From: Bacillus sp. BHET2
GTDB taxonomy: Bacteria; Bacillota; Bacilli; Bacillales; Bacillaceae_B
Direction: 5' to 3'
Length of the DNA: 64,000 bases
Assembly (NCBI RefSeq): GCF_005938125.1
Contig: NZ_VCQN01000002.1
Span: 186,001 to 250,000, forward strand
Position 1 is the first letter of the stretch. Each line of letters opens with the position of its first letter. The position numbers were made by a program, and so were the translations under genes. Of this stretch, positions 46,719 through 56,510 are shown piece after piece. The notes below the pieces were generated by a model. The model did no database searches, was not told the DNA's origin, and worked only from the letters and a program-made list of their open reading frames with translations.

Positions 46719-47522
46719 TTACGCTTTCACACCAAATAACTTTTTAATTTTCGTAAACATACCGGATCTTTCTTCTTCTAACGATTGCAAAGGAACCGAC
46801 TCTCCTAAAATGCGTCTCGCGATATTCCGGTAGGAAATGGATGCTTTACTTGTCGAATCAAGAGCAATCGGTTCACCCTTATTGGAAGATCTAATCACAT
46901 TCTCATCATCTGCGACTATCCCAAGAAGATCTATGGATAGATGGGATGTGATTTCATCCACGTCCAGCATTTCACCATTCTTCATCATGTGATTTCTGAT
47001 ACGGTTAATCACGAGTTTCGGAGGTTCGATATTCTCTTGCTCCAGTAACCCGATTATCCGGTCCGCATCACGAACGGCAGAGATTTCAGGAGTGGTAACG
47101 ACAATCGCCCGATCCGCACCTGCTACTGCGTTCTTATACCCTTGCTCGATTCCTGCCGGGCAATCAATAATGATATAATCATAGTCTTGCTTTAAGTCTA
47201 GTACTAGCCTTTTCATTTGTTCAGGGTTTACAGCAGATTTATCACTTGTTTGTGCAGCTGGCAATAAAAAGAGTTTGTCTTCGAAACGCTTGTCTTTCAC
47301 GAGGGCTTGATGCACTTTACAACGGCCTTCTACAACGTCCACTAAGTCATAAATGATCCTGTTTTCCAGTCCCATCACCACGTCCAGGTTTCTGAGGCCG
47401 ATATCCGTATCAATTAAACAAACCTTTTTGCCTTGTAGAGCTAATGCTGTACCAACATTGGCAGAAGTAGTCGTCTTTCCTACTCCACCTTTACCTGAAG
47501 TAACAACTATGGCTTCACCCAC
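46719..47522 (-). CDS. minD: Septum site-determining protein MinD
   Basis: A 267-residue deviant-Walker ATPase: GKGGVGKTTTSANVG at residue 9, IIDCPAG near 118. The C-terminal amphipathic membrane-targeting helix MFTKIKKLFGVKA is intact. It recruits MinC to the poles to block polar septa. It starts one base after minC stops. Confidence 0.98.
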   Translation of the reverse strand: MGEAIVVTSGKGGVGKTTTSANVGTALALQGKKVCLIDTDIGLRNLDVVMGLENRIIYDLVDVVEGRCKVHQALVKDKRFEDKLFLLPAAQTSDKSAVNPEQMKRLVLDLKQDYDYIIIDCPAGIEQGYKNAVAGADRAIVVTTPEISAVRDADRIIGLLEQENIEPPKLVINRIRNHMMKNGEMLDVDEITSHLSIDLLGIVADDENVIRSSNKGEPIALDSTSKASISYRNIARRILGESVPLQSLEEERSGMFTKIKKLFGVKA

Positions 47523-47523
47523 A

Positions 47524-48207
47524 TTAGCTTCCTCCTTTAAAACTAGTAATATTTGGTCTAAGATGCTTCAAAACTTGCAATCGGTCCACAACGATTTGAC
47601 CATTATCATCCACATATGCGCATTCCATTTCCCGATCATCCTCTTCCTCCACCCGATCGGGAGCCCTGTTCAGGGAGTCCGCAATCCGGAGCTGTGATGG
47701 AACCATTTTCGATGCTACAATGACCGCGTCCTGGTTTCCGTTGCAACCGGCATGGGCGATTCCCTTTAATGAACCTAATATGTATATATTGCCGCCAGCA
47801 AGGACTTTCCCTCCCGGGTTGACATCGCCTACAATAAGGATATCTCCAGTAATCTCAACGACCTGTCCCGAACGGATCACCCCGGTCATGGTTTCGATAT
47901 TTCGTTCATCTATAAGTTTCTCTGCATCATTCTTTGTAATGACGTTACTCCACACTTCATTTACTACCAAATTACGTTTTTGCCTTACAATATCTTTCAA
48001 CTCTTCTATTTGATCGTCTACTAAATACCGATTGCCTGTTTGAATATTGACCGTGAGCAGAGGGGCTCCTTCGGTTTCACGGTAGTGAGCAGACAGTTTA
48101 TCGTCCAATTCCTTCTTTAACTCGTGAAACGAGCATTGATCGTTGAGATGAAGAGTCAGTCCTTCTTTTGTTCCTTTTATCATCACATTTGGCTTCTTAT
48201 TATTCAT
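47524..48207 (-). CDS. minC: Septum site-determining protein MinC
   Basis: A 227-residue FtsZ inhibitor. The N-terminal domain (MIKGTKEGLTLHL) binds FtsZ, the C-terminal right-handed beta-helix (about 105-205; VEITGDILIVGDVNPGGKVLAGGNIYILGSLKG) dimerises and binds MinD. ATG at 48207 follows GAGGTGAG; the frame start GTG at 48222 is inside that site. Confidence 0.95.
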   Translation of the reverse strand: MNNKKPNVMIKGTKEGLTLHLNDQCSFHELKKELDDKLSAHYRETEGAPLLTVNIQTGNRYLVDDQIEELKDIVRQKRNLVVNEVWSNVITKNDAEKLIDERNIETMTGVIRSGQVVEITGDILIVGDVNPGGKVLAGGNIYILGSLKGIAHAGCNGNQDAVIVASKMVPSQLRIADSLNRAPDRVEEEDDREMECAYVDDNGQIVVDRLQVLKHLRPNITSFKGGS

Positions 48208-48292
48208 GTCGTAAATTCTCACCTCAGTCGTCTATTAAATTCGACATAAGCAGTGTCATTTCCTCTTTTTATGAAAAAATTACTAATAGAAT

Positions 48293-48814
48293 TTAATCAT
48301 CCAACCACTCTTTTCGCTTTTTCTGAAGGTAGTTTCTAAATGGAAATGCGATAATGAGATAAAACACGGCATTCAGGACCAATGTCGGCCATAAACGCCA
48401 ATCTACAAACTGCATAAACGTCAAATCAGTCCGTTTGATAATCAAGTTGATTTGATAGACCAAAAACTCTAAAACTGATACATTCACTATGGAAATGATC
48501 CCTAAAACAAAGAGGTTATTATGTAACACTTTCATCATTTGGTGAGTTAAAAAGATGACAAACGGAAACAACACTAAGTATATTCCATTGATTTCAGTGT
48601 AATAAATATCAAAGAGGAATCCAAAGATGAAACCATAGATCAGTGCGGTTCGATACTGAAAATACGCACAAATATAGAAAAGCACAAGTATCAGGAAATG
48701 AGGAACAATCATTTTTTGATCAAACCACTTTTCACTTGGAAAAAGATGGACAAACAGACTCTCACTATAGAAGAATAGGAGGGTCATGAAAGGGAGGAGG
48801 AGCCTGCTGATCAT
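48293..48814 (-). CDS. mreD: Rod shape-determining protein MreD
   Basis: A 173-residue membrane protein with five to six helices, including YGFIFGFLFDIYY and a C-terminal RNYLQKKRKEW. ATG overlaps the mreC stop (ATGA). Part of the elongasome with MreB, MreC, RodA and PBPs. Confidence 0.93.
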   Translation of the reverse strand: MISRLLLPFMTLLFFYSESLFVHLFPSEKWFDQKMIVPHFLILVLFYICAYFQYRTALIYGFIFGFLFDIYYTEINGIYLVLFPFVIFLTHQMMKVLHNNLFVLGIISIVNVSVLEFLVYQINLIIKRTDLTFMQFVDWRLWPTLVLNAVFYLIIAFPFRNYLQKKRKEWLDD

Positions 48815-49692
48815 TGCTCTTCCCCCTCACCATCTGATTCTTTTTCAGTCACGCCCTGAATCTCACGATCGATGACCATGACATGTTCTAAATGATAGAA
48901 ATCTGCAGACGGCTTGACGTATGCTGTCTGGGTAAGACCATATTGATCCGGTTTGACTTCCCTCACTTCACCAATGACAAGCCCTTTAGGGAATACGCCC
49001 CCGAGTCCAGATGTCATCACTTTAGAGCCCTTTTCAACCTTCATATCATTTGAAATCCGCTTCACTAAAATTTCTTCTTTCTTGCTGTCGTATCCTTCAA
49101 TCCATCCGTTTATGTCCTGCTCTTTGCTTTGTACCACAGTGGAAATCCGATTTTTTGTATTGTTTGTCGAAATTAATTCAACAGTAGAAGAAAATTCATT
49201 GACGCTTTTAATCTTTCCAATCAATCCTGTAGAAGAAATGACAGCCATATCCGAATGAATGCCATTCACCTCTCCTTTATCAATCGTAATGAGCTCTTGC
49301 CATTGATCAGGGTTTCTTGCAATGACCGTTGCCTGGATCGTATTATAGGAGCGAAGATTATCCTTTTTATCCAGTACTGCCCTTAATTCATCATTATCTT
49401 GTTTAAGATCTTTTACCTTTGTTTCAAGCTTTACTAATTCATCTAAACGTGTTTTCAGCTTCTCGTTTTCTGTATATGTATTTTGAAGATCTTGAATATT
49501 ATCAGCGACTCCCGCTACATAATTAACAGGTTTTGAAACCAACGACTGTCCGAATCCTACCATATCTTTCACAAACTGCTCTGGCCAGCTGATGCTATCC
49601 CGCTCCCGCAAGGAAAATCCAATCAATCCAACAAGGACGATGACACTGACGAGCAGAATGATCAAACGTTTATTCAGGAAGAATTGTGGCAT
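48811..49692 (-). CDS. mreC: Rod shape-determining protein MreC
   Basis: A 293-residue bitopic protein: membrane helix at about 8-28, coiled coil (about 65-105; KLKTRLDELVKLETKVKDLK) and a beta-barrel domain with VIARNPDQWQELITIDKG. Acidic tail with GEGEEQ. The ATG at 49692 with GAGGTG six bases upstream was chosen over 49701. Confidence 0.95.
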   Translation of the reverse strand: MPQFFLNKRLIILLVSVIVLVGLIGFSLRERDSISWPEQFVKDMVGFGQSLVSKPVNYVAGVADNIQDLQNTYTENEKLKTRLDELVKLETKVKDLKQDNDELRAVLDKKDNLRSYNTIQATVIARNPDQWQELITIDKGEVNGIHSDMAVISSTGLIGKIKSVNEFSSTVELISTNNTKNRISTVVQSKEQDINGWIEGYDSKKEEILVKRISNDMKVEKGSKVMTSGLGGVFPKGLVIGEVREVKPDQYGLTQTAYVKPSADFYHLEHVMVIDREIQGVTEKESDGEGEEQ

Positions 49693-49792
49693 GATGTACA
49701 CCTCAACCTTTTCTCATTCTAGTAAACACTATATCAAAAAACGTACATTTTTGATATCATTCGTCAAAATATTCATGGTTCTTCGAAAAAAG

Positions 49793-49843
49793 ATGGGGCC
49801 GGCCTTAAGGTAGCGTTTGCTTCCTCAAGGAGACGTCCCCTAT
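49793..49843 (-). terminator. Possible terminator or attenuator between mreB and mreC
   Basis: On the minus strand GGGG...CCTTGAGG and CCTTAAGG...CCCC can pair and are followed by ATCTTTTTT. It may reduce read-through from mreB into mreC. The pairing is interrupted, so the call is tentative. Confidence 0.4.
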
Positions 49844-49856
49844 TTATGTTCTATTA

Positions 49857-50864
49857 TTATTTCCCTCGATTTTTAAAGAGGTGAATGTGGTCAAGGGCTT
49901 TCCCTGTGCCGATTGCCACGCAATCCAACGGTTCCTCTGCAATGAGCACTGGCATTTTCGTTTCATCGCTGATCACTTTGTCAAGGTTGCGAAGAAGTGC
50001 TCCTCCTCCTGTCAGGACAATCCCACGGTCCATGATATCTGCCGCGAGTTCAGGCGGTGTCTTTTCTAACGTACTCTTAACGGCATCGACAATCGTGTAT
50101 ACGGTGTCACGAAGAGCAGAAGCAATTTCGGCTGCCGTTACTTCTATCGTTTTAGGTAAACCGGTCAAAAGGTCACGTCCTCGTATCTCCATGGCCTCAA
50201 TTCCTTCTGAATCTCCTGCAGATCCAACCTCCATCTTGATTGTCTCAGAAGTACGGTCACCGATCATAAGGTTGTACGTTTTGCGGATATAGTTGATGAT
50301 CGCGTCATCCATCTCATCACCGGCTACGCGGATTGACTGGCTGGTTACGATTCCACCTAATGAGATGATCGCTACTTCCGTCGTTCCACCACCAATATCA
50401 ACGACCATGCTTCCTGTCGGCTCCCATACTGGAAGGTTTGCACCGATCGCAGCTGCAAAAGGCTCCTCGATTGTATACGCGTCACGTGCCCCTGCTTGTC
50501 TTGTAGCGTCAATGACCGCTCTTTCTTCTACTCCGGTTATGCCTGATGGTACACAAACCATGACGTAAGGCTTTCTTGAAAAAGCTCCTTTATTTCGTGT
50601 CGCCTGTTTTATGTAGTACTTCATCATCGTCGCGGTTGTTTCATAGTCTGCGATGACTCCATCTTTCATCGGGCGCAGTGCCACAACATTTCCCGGTGTT
50701 CTTCCGATCATATTTTTAGCATCATTTCCGACTGCAACGATCTGCTTGTTATCTGTTTGAAGTGCAACAACAGAAGGTTCACGAACGACAATTCCTTTGC
50801 CCTTCACGTACACCAATGTGTTAGCTGTTCCTAAATCAATCCCTAAATCTTTCGTTCCAAACAT
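49857..50864 (-). CDS. mreB: Rod shape-determining actin homologue MreB
   Basis: A 335-residue actin-like ATPase. [12 protein letters not shown] (phosphate 1) at residue 8, [12 protein letters not shown] (phosphate 2) near 160 and [13 protein letters not shown] (adenosine) near 288. Filaments guide side-wall peptidoglycan synthesis. Heads mreBCD. Confidence 0.98.
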   Translation of the reverse strand: MFGTKDLGIDLGTANTLVYVKGKGIVVREPSVVALQTDNKQIVAVGNDAKNMIGRTPGNVVALRPMKDGVIADYETTATMMKYYIKQATRNKGAFSRKPYVMVCVPSGITGVEERAVIDATRQAGARDAYTIEEPFAAAIGANLPVWEPTGSMVVDIGGGTTEVAIISLGGIVTSQSIRVAGDEMDDAIINYIRKTYNLMIGDRTSETIKMEVGSAGDSEGIEAMEIRGRDLLTGLPKTIEVTAAEIASALRDTVYTIVDAVKSTLEKTPPELAADIMDRGIVLTGGGALLRNLDKVISDETKMPVLIAEEPLDCVAIGTGKALDHIHLFKNRGK

Positions 50865-50998
50865 GGATGGTATCTCCCTTTCTGATACAAATTAGCTGGT
50901 TTTTAAAATGTTTTATGTGTTTTCATAGGAGAGTTGTCCAAGCACTCTCTATCCTCGTAATTTTCGTCACAATAATTGTTCGTTCATGCATAACGAAA

Positions 50999-51025
50999 AG
51001 ACTCATTCCTTTGAAGAATGACTCT
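50999..51025 (-). terminator. Terminator after radC
   Basis: Minus-strand arms AGTCATTC and GAATGAGTC pair around seven bases and are followed by TTTTCG. It separates radC from mreB. Confidence 0.6.
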
Positions 51026-51119
51026 CTCTTTTCAGGTACGCTGCGTTATATAGAATCACCATATTGTTTGTAAAAATCATAAGCTTTATTATATCGTAAC
51101 CAGGAAAAAAATCATAGTG

Positions 51120-51830
51120 TCATAAATACCCTTTTTCCTTTAAACTGATAAACTTCTTCTCCCCTATTATAAGATGATCGAGTACATCAATACCAATGAT
51201 TCGACCGCACTCTACTAATCTTTTTGTCACTTCTATATCTTCCCTGCTTGGGGTTGGATCCCCCGATGGATGGTTATGGATACAAATGATGGATGCGGCA
51301 GAGCGGCGGAAGGCCTCTTTAAAGACCTCCCGTGGGTGAACGATAGAGGCGTTCAGGCTTCCAATAAAGATGGTTTGTTTGTGGAGAACTTGATTCTTTG
51401 TATTGAGGTATAGACAGACAAAATGCTCTTGAGCTAAAAATCTCATATCATTCATGACGTAATTGGCTCCGTCCTCGGGTGAGCGGATGCTATATCTGTC
51501 ATCAAAGGCCAAATTGCTGATTCGACGGCCAAACTCTACGCTAGCCATGATTTGAACTGCCTTGGCAAGACCAATCCCTTTCGTTTTCGTAATTTCTTCG
51601 AGGGACGCATCCTTTAATAGATTCAAGCCGTCAAAATGAGTCAAAAGCCTGTTTGAAAGTTGTAGGACCGACTCGGATTTCGTGCCGGTCCGTAGTAGAA
51701 TAGCGAGCAGCTCCTGATTGGACAAGCTTGCCGCCCCACTTTGAATCAGCCTTTCCCTCGGTCTTTCATCCTGGGGAAAGTCACGAATCATTAGTCTATT
51801 TTCTTCATGCTGGGGTATTGTTTTAACCAT
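51120..51830 (-). CDS. radC: RadC/JAB-domain protein
   Basis: A 236-residue protein with an N-terminal helix-hairpin-helix part (NQELLAILLRTGTKSES) and a JAMM/MPN+ metalloprotease-like domain whose zinc motif is intact (HNHPSGDPTPS, plus an upstream Glu). Despite the name it is not required for DNA repair in B. subtilis; the function is uncertain. AAAGGAGG before ATG. Sits between mreB and maf as usual. Confidence 0.92.
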   Translation of the reverse strand: MVKTIPQHEENRLMIRDFPQDERPRERLIQSGAASLSNQELLAILLRTGTKSESVLQLSNRLLTHFDGLNLLKDASLEEITKTKGIGLAKAVQIMASVEFGRRISNLAFDDRYSIRSPEDGANYVMNDMRFLAQEHFVCLYLNTKNQVLHKQTIFIGSLNASIVHPREVFKEAFRRSAASIICIHNHPSGDPTPSREDIEVTKRLVECGRIIGIDVLDHLIIGEKKFISLKEKGYL

Positions 51831-51858
51831 TTTTTCCTCCTTTTCTTACGTGAAGGAG

Positions 51859-52431
51859 TCATTCTGGTCGAAGATAGCCCATATCAATTAAGGTTCGATT
51901 CACTCGGGAGATCGGTAATCCGACAACGGAGAAATAATCGCCTTTGATTTCTTTGACAAATTTCGCTCCAATTCCCTGAATGCCATATGAACCAGCCTTA
52001 TCAAAGGGTTCTTCAGATGCAATATAGTCATCGATCTCTTCTGGTGTCAACTCCCAAAACGTAACGTCCGTTTTTTCATAAAAGAGTTCTTCTACTTCGC
52101 CGTACAGGATCGCAACACCTGTATAGACTGCATGGGTGGATCCTGAGAGCATCATGAGCATTTTTTTCGCTTCTTCTTTGGATTCCGGTTTCCCAAGGAT
52201 TAATCCTTCCTTGGTTACAACGGTGTCGGAACCGATGACATAGTCAGTGGGGTGTTGTAACGATATTTCCTTTGCTTTCTTCCGGGCAAGATACATTACT
52301 ACTTCATGAGGCATTAAATCAGATGAGAAAGTTTCATCTACAGTAGAGCTGATGACGGAAAAAGAGAGTTGGATTTGTTGGAGAAGTTCTTTCCGACGAG
52401 GAGATTGTGAAGCAAGTATGAGGCTGGACAC
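51859..52431 (-). CDS. maf: Nucleoside triphosphate pyrophosphatase Maf
   Basis: A 190-residue house-cleaning dTTP/UTP pyrophosphatase. N-terminal LASQSPRRKELL motif, SDTVVTKEGLILGKP and DKAGSYGIQGIG catalytic segments are present. GTG start with AAAGGA ten bases upstream. Linked to cell division and septum control in B. subtilis. Confidence 0.95.
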   Translation of the reverse strand: MSSLILASQSPRRKELLQQIQLSFSVISSTVDETFSSDLMPHEVVMYLARKKAKEISLQHPTDYVIGSDTVVTKEGLILGKPESKEEAKKMLMMLSGSTHAVYTGVAILYGEVEELFYEKTDVTFWELTPEEIDDYIASEEPFDKAGSYGIQGIGAKFVKEIKGDYFSVVGLPISRVNRTLIDMGYLRPE

Positions 52432-52621
52432 ACCAAACCATTCCTTTCAGAGTGAAAATGGGAGATACAAGAATATACTACCAAATTCCACCTCTGTAAA
52501 CAAGAGAAAATAGAGCCCTCCCCTCTCACTCAGAGAATCATTTATAAAACTCTGACACGTTCGGGGCAGCCCTATTTGATCATTGCATTATTTCCTAGAA
52601 AATAGTCTAATTCAGTCGAAA

Positions 52622-53602
52622 TTATAATCCACTATATAGGTGAAGATAGGTTAATAATTCTCCTTGAACCTCTGCTGCATCCTCGGGGGTTTTCATCGAT
52701 GATGCCAGATTCCCTGCATTGATTAAGGATTTCCCCATGGACGTAATAGACTCCTGGCTAACCTTGATACTTTCAAGTTCCTTTACTCCCGATTGAATGG
52801 CCTTGATAGTTGAGTCATCCGGAGTATCACCAGTCACACCGACGCTGCTTACCTGTGCAATGGTATTGAACAGTGCATTGCCTTTCTCTAAGAACGTTTT
52901 CTCCTCTTTAGAAGCGTTTACACCTTTTGACCCAAGGACGAAATCTTTCGCGTACACATCCACCCCTTGGTCCTTCAGTTTTCCACCGAGGGATTTGGCC
53001 GTTTCTAAATCTCCTGAAACTCCGAGCAATAGAAAGAATTGTCCATCCTTCTCGACGCTTGCACTAGCCAAGCCTTTCCCAGTCAATTGATCCTTCATGG
53101 CATTTAATGCTTCCTCGGTGGAAAACACACCGCCTTGCAGAATGGATGTCGTGAAGTCCGGAAGTTCGACAGCGGTCACCGCCTGCTTGCCATCTGTGCT
53201 TCCCACTTCAGTACTATCCTGCAACGTAGACGCAGGAGAAGCCGGACCATCCGTTGTCGTAATAACCTTGAGCGTGCCGAAACCGAGGACTGCTCCCACC
53301 ACAATCGCACCAATCAATGACATTACTAGATTGACAGAATCTTGAAATGGATTCTTGAAAGACTTCCGCTTTTTTTTATTACTACCATTCACATAATTGA
53401 TTTTCTTATATTCCTTTGGAGGTTCGGCTTCCTCATCGGGAAGGATCCAATCAAATCCTTTATCCTCCGCCTCTTCACCAGCAGCTGCCTCAGATTCTCC
53501 CAACTTCCAATCATACACAAGAAGGTCTTCTTCAAACTTCGTTTTCTCCCCATTAATTTTTATCGAAATTTTTTTGTCTTTTTTCCCTTGCTTATCCATC
53601 AT
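52622..53602 (-). CDS. spoIIB: Stage II sporulation protein B (SpoIIB)
   Basis: A 326-residue sporulation membrane protein. A cytoplasmic N-terminus with charged stretches (1-85) is followed by one membrane helix (about 91-113) and an exported SPOR-like domain (about 150-215). It supports septal peptidoglycan dissolution during engulfment. Identified mainly by location between maf and the prepilin peptidase, as in B. subtilis, and by its architecture. ATG at 53602 has AAGGAGGG upstream. Confidence 0.82.
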   Translation of the reverse strand: MMDKQGKKDKKISIKINGEKTKFEEDLLVYDWKLGESEAAAGEEAEDKGFDWILPDEEAEPPKEYKKINYVNGSNKKKRKSFKNPFQDSVNLVMSLIGAIVVGAVLGFGTLKVITTTDGPASPASTLQDSTEVGSTDGKQAVTAVELPDFTTSILQGGVFSTEEALNAMKDQLTGKGLASASVEKDGQFFLLLGVSGDLETAKSLGGKLKDQGVDVYAKDFVLGSKGVNASKEEKTFLEKGNALFNTIAQVSSVGVTGDTPDDSTIKAIQSGVKELESIKVSQESITSMGKSLINAGNLASSMKTPEDAAEVQGELLTYLHLYSGL

Positions 53603-53655
53603 CGCCACCCTCCTTCATCTATTTTTTTCCATGCTATCACATCCAATAAAAAAAA

Positions 53656-53680
53656 GAACAAGACTTTTGTCGTCTTGTCC
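53656..53680 (-). terminator. Terminator of the pilus operon
   Basis: Minus-strand arms GGACAAGAC and GTCTTGTTC around seven bases, followed by eight T residues, after the last pilin-like gene. Confidence 0.85.
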
Positions 53681-53702
53681 TAATAGGTTTTCGTCAAATT
53701 TT

Positions 53703-54143
53703 TTAGTTTTTCTGCAATGATTCAATCGAAAGGGTGGAAAATGGTATTTCTTCTTTTCCTCCATTATCATTTGTACATAAATTGTATTCTTCACCCATTA
53801 AACAAATGGAGATCATATTCTCTCCATCAGCTAGAATATAAGAAGTTTCATCAGGTGCCATGATGGTCTTAGAATGAGGATCCAAAATGGGTTCAATCAA
53901 ATGAGCATCTATCAATTCTTTATATGTAATCTTATTGATTACTTTCTCTTGAAGCATGGCATCTTTCGCAAAGTATTGGGCTGAACTTTTCATCGTAAGG
54001 GCGTTCGCGACAAACGCCTGCTTCTTTGATTTTTCAATGATGTTGTTTATCGCTAAAACGGCAATCACAGCAATGATCCCCATTATGACAATAACTGCAA
54101 GCAATTCAACTAGAGTATATCCTTTTTCGTTTTCAGTCATCAT
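53703..54143 (-). CDS. Type IV pilin-like protein (second, cysteine-containing)
   Basis: A 146-residue class III signal protein: eight-residue leader ending EKG, then YTLVELLAVIVIMG with Glu at mature position 5. Mature body is helical with KKQAFVANALTMKSSAQYF and a C-terminal pair of cysteines nine residues apart (CLMGEEYNLC) that could form the disulfide (D) loop of pilins. It is the last gene of the operon, 11 bases after pilO. Minor pilin or alternative major subunit; which one cannot be told. Confidence 0.85.
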   Translation of the reverse strand: MMTENEKGYTLVELLAVIVIMGIIAVIAVLAINNIIEKSKKQAFVANALTMKSSAQYFAKDAMLQEKVINKITYKELIDAHLIEPILDPHSKTIMAPDETSYILADGENMISICLMGEEYNLCTNDNGGKEEIPFSTLSIESLQKN

Positions 54144-54154
54144 TTATCAAACCT

Positions 54155-54913
54155 TTAATTGATCTTTACATTATCCGATTTTTGTTCAGGAAACTGTTGA
54201 AAAGGATTCTTTTTATTCGACGGCAGTGGTGTATCAAGCTTCGGCAGTTCCGACTCCAAAGCTACTAAACCGGGTAAATAAAATGCAGAAACGACTAAAT
54301 TTAGATTAATATTTTCGACATTTTCTTTGTATTGCTGTATTTCAGCTGGACCGCTAAAGGAAATCTGTTCAACCTCTACGATGCGGTGCAGTTCTTCTAA
54401 TTCATTGATGAATTTCTCTATTTCAAAATAGCTCTTTGCTTCTATGGAAAGCGTAGCTGTCAGTTTTTGAATGCCTTGTGGGAGCACCTCAACTGGTACA
54501 GGATTCTCCTCAGTTGTTTCGCTACCCTCAACTTCGCCCTCTACAGGAGAAGTGACCTCATTCGTTAAAGGAAGAGTGACTGCTCCTTCAGCAAATCCAA
54601 TAGACGTGATAAAACTGTCAGAGACAATTTCCGCTTTTTCCAGATCAATAAGTAACTGCTGTGTCAGTGGTTTGACTGGTACTTTTTGTTGGAGAGAACT
54701 GGAATTTTCAAAAGAATCTTGCTTGATGGAAGCAATTTTGGAATCCAAGGCTTCAATCAGTTTTTTCTCCGTGTTGATTTCATTTTCTACATTCTCTTTT
54801 TGATTTTTCACCGGCAAATAGAAAAACCAGACTGCACCGAAGATCAAAGCGAAAACGAGAATGAGAGAAGTTGCAATCAATATCCATTCTTTCTTTGAGA
54901 AACGTATGCTCAT
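54155..54913 (-). CDS. pilO: Type IV pilus inner-membrane protein PilO-like
   Basis: A 252-residue bitopic protein: helix at about 12-32, then a coiled coil (about 38-75) and a ferredoxin-like periplasm-facing domain with ATLSIEAKSYFEIEKFINELEELHRIVEVEQISF, characteristic of PilO/GspM-fold proteins. ATG overlaps the pilN stop by four bases (ATGA). It pairs with PilN to connect PilM to the pilus base. The sequence identity to proteobacterial PilO is low, so the call rests on fold pattern and position. Confidence 0.8.
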   Translation of the reverse strand: MSIRFSKKEWILIATSLILVFALIFGAVWFFYLPVKNQKENVENEINTEKKLIEALDSKIASIKQDSFENSSSLQQKVPVKPLTQQLLIDLEKAEIVSDSFITSIGFAEGAVTLPLTNEVTSPVEGEVEGSETTEENPVPVEVLPQGIQKLTATLSIEAKSYFEIEKFINELEELHRIVEVEQISFSGPAEIQQYKENVENINLNLVVSAFYLPGLVALESELPKLDTPLPSNKKNPFQQFPEQKSDNVKIN

Positions 54914-55530
54914 TCCGAATCGCCCCCTTGCTCTTCGGCATCTTTTTCAATATTTTTTATCGCTTCTCTATCCAAGATAAGTTCATACTGAGCCGTGTAC
55001 CTTGGTAAGATGATTTCCGTATTGATGGCTTTTTGACTGTCGCTATCTGAAATAGATTCTGTTTCAAGTGTTAATAAGTTTGCTTCTTGTATGTACTCTG
55101 ATTCCTTCAAATGAGTTAAATAATAGGCCGCTTCCCTGCTAGTGTCAAATTGAATCCCTACTCCGACACTTCCATTTTCCCCGTATGTAAATTCCTTCAT
55201 GAATCCTCGCTCCGGAAGTAATTCGACGAGATGATCCAGGACAGGCACCGTATTAATCGGATATCTTTCCGCCCAGCTGACGGCACTCTCTAATTGTACC
55301 CAAGCATCAGATGATTCGAAATTTGAAATACTTTGTTCCTTTTCTACCCGGATCTGTTTGTTTTCCTGAAGCTCAATCGTGAGGGCATCAACATCTTTCC
55401 CGACATTTGAAGCAAGGAATAATAAAAGAATAAGAGAAAGCACGCCAATCGATAAAATTCCCAGCACCACATACAACCATTGTCGATTTCTTTTTTCATT
55501 TTGAGGTAATAAATTTATTTCGACGAGCAC
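54910..55530 (-). CDS. pilN: Type IV pilus assembly protein PilN-like
   Basis: A 206-residue bitopic protein. The N-terminal cytoplasmic motif VEINLLPQNEKR is the PilN signature that binds PilM; a membrane helix follows (about 18-42), then a coiled coil and a small exported domain. GTG start with one-base overlap with the pilM stop (TAGTG), and four-base overlap with pilO. Confidence 0.88.
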   Translation of the reverse strand: MLVEINLLPQNEKRNRQWLYVVLGILSIGVLSLILLLFLASNVGKDVDALTIELQENKQIRVEKEQSISNFESSDAWVQLESAVSWAERYPINTVPVLDHLVELLPERGFMKEFTYGENGSVGVGIQFDTSREAAYYLTHLKESEYIQEANLLTLETESISDSDSQKAINTEIILPRYTAQYELILDREAIKNIEKDAEEQGGDSE

Positions 55531-56495
55531 TATATCACCTCTTTTAATCCTAAACCAATTGAAAGCAAGAACTGGCTGGATAGTTGTTCATTCGTGACAG
55601 CATCATGTGCTATAGACGGAACCTGGATGACGTCGATCTCAAACCGGTCTGAAAGGAGACTGTGGATTTGCCCTACCATGAGATGGTCCCCTGCCATAAA
55701 AATTTTGTTTATGGAGGACTCATCGTTTGTCAGTGTATAACGATAGAAGCTGATCACTTTATCTATTTCTTTCAAGGTCTCGTCAAATGGGCGGGAGTGG
55801 AAATCGTTTCGATTCATTGCCTGATCATCCATTACATCCCCGTCATTGGCTATCCCTATTGGCCTGAAAAATACGGGTTGGTGATCATGGAAAATGGAAA
55901 CTGTCACATTATTCTGGTTAAAGTAGAGGAGCATTTCGTGATGTGAACGATGGGTGAAATCCAATGAGTGGATATAGCGGTAGAAAGCAAGTGGACTAAT
56001 ATCCGCCACGACAGGTTTCAGGTGAGAGTCTGTTAAAATTTGCTGATAGTCAAGAACGATATCTTCAGGAGCAGCAACCAGGACAATCTCTTTTTTTCCA
56101 TCCTTATTTCCAACGACCACCACATCAAAGATCGGGTTTTCAAAAGGCAGGTGGATACTTGTTCCGATTTCAAGGAATAAATGACTCTTTACTTCATCAT
56201 CTTCAATATCAGAGGATATCGTCATTTTCCTTACAATCATCTGAGTGTTCGGCACGATGAATTGGACTTCTCTTTTTTTTATTCCCCAATTAAGGACGCA
56301 CTCTTCTAATAGAACCTGAAGAGCTTCTTTTTCAATGATTTTGCCATCTGAGATCACCCCATCTGCTATCCGTTTCTCTCCATAATGCTGGATGTGTAAT
56401 GGAGAAAATGATTTAATTTCCACAAATCGAATCCATTGATCACTGATGACGATATTGATTTTATTTTTATTTTTATTGAAGAGACGTGATAACAT
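55530..56495 (-). CDS. pilM: Type IV pilus assembly ATPase-like PilM
   Basis: A 321-residue actin/FtsA-like cytoplasmic protein. N-terminal NIVISDQWIRFVEIK replaces the phosphate-1 loop, VRKMTISSDIEDDEVKSHLFLEIG matches PilM, and SSINKIFMAGDHLMVG is the adenosine-side loop. The usual Asp of the phosphate-1 loop is present (SDQ). It recruits PilN at the membrane. It lies 15 bases after the prepilin peptidase. Confidence 0.85.
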   Translation of the reverse strand: MLSRLFNKNKNKINIVISDQWIRFVEIKSFSPLHIQHYGEKRIADGVISDGKIIEKEALQVLLEECVLNWGIKKREVQFIVPNTQMIVRKMTISSDIEDDEVKSHLFLEIGTSIHLPFENPIFDVVVVGNKDGKKEIVLVAAPEDIVLDYQQILTDSHLKPVVADISPLAFYRYIHSLDFTHRSHHEMLLYFNQNNVTVSIFHDHQPVFFRPIGIANDGDVMDDQAMNRNDFHSRPFDETLKEIDKVISFYRYTLTNDESSINKIFMAGDHLMVGQIHSLLSDRFEIDVIQVPSIAHDAVTNEQLSSQFLLSIGLGLKEVI

Positions 56496-56510
56496 CTTGG
56501 ATAACCCCTT

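Noticed and set aside
50867..51073. Plus-strand frame of 68 codons between mreB and radC
   Set aside because: Hydrophobic by A/T composition, overlaps a terminator and the expected mreB promoter, no ribosome site.
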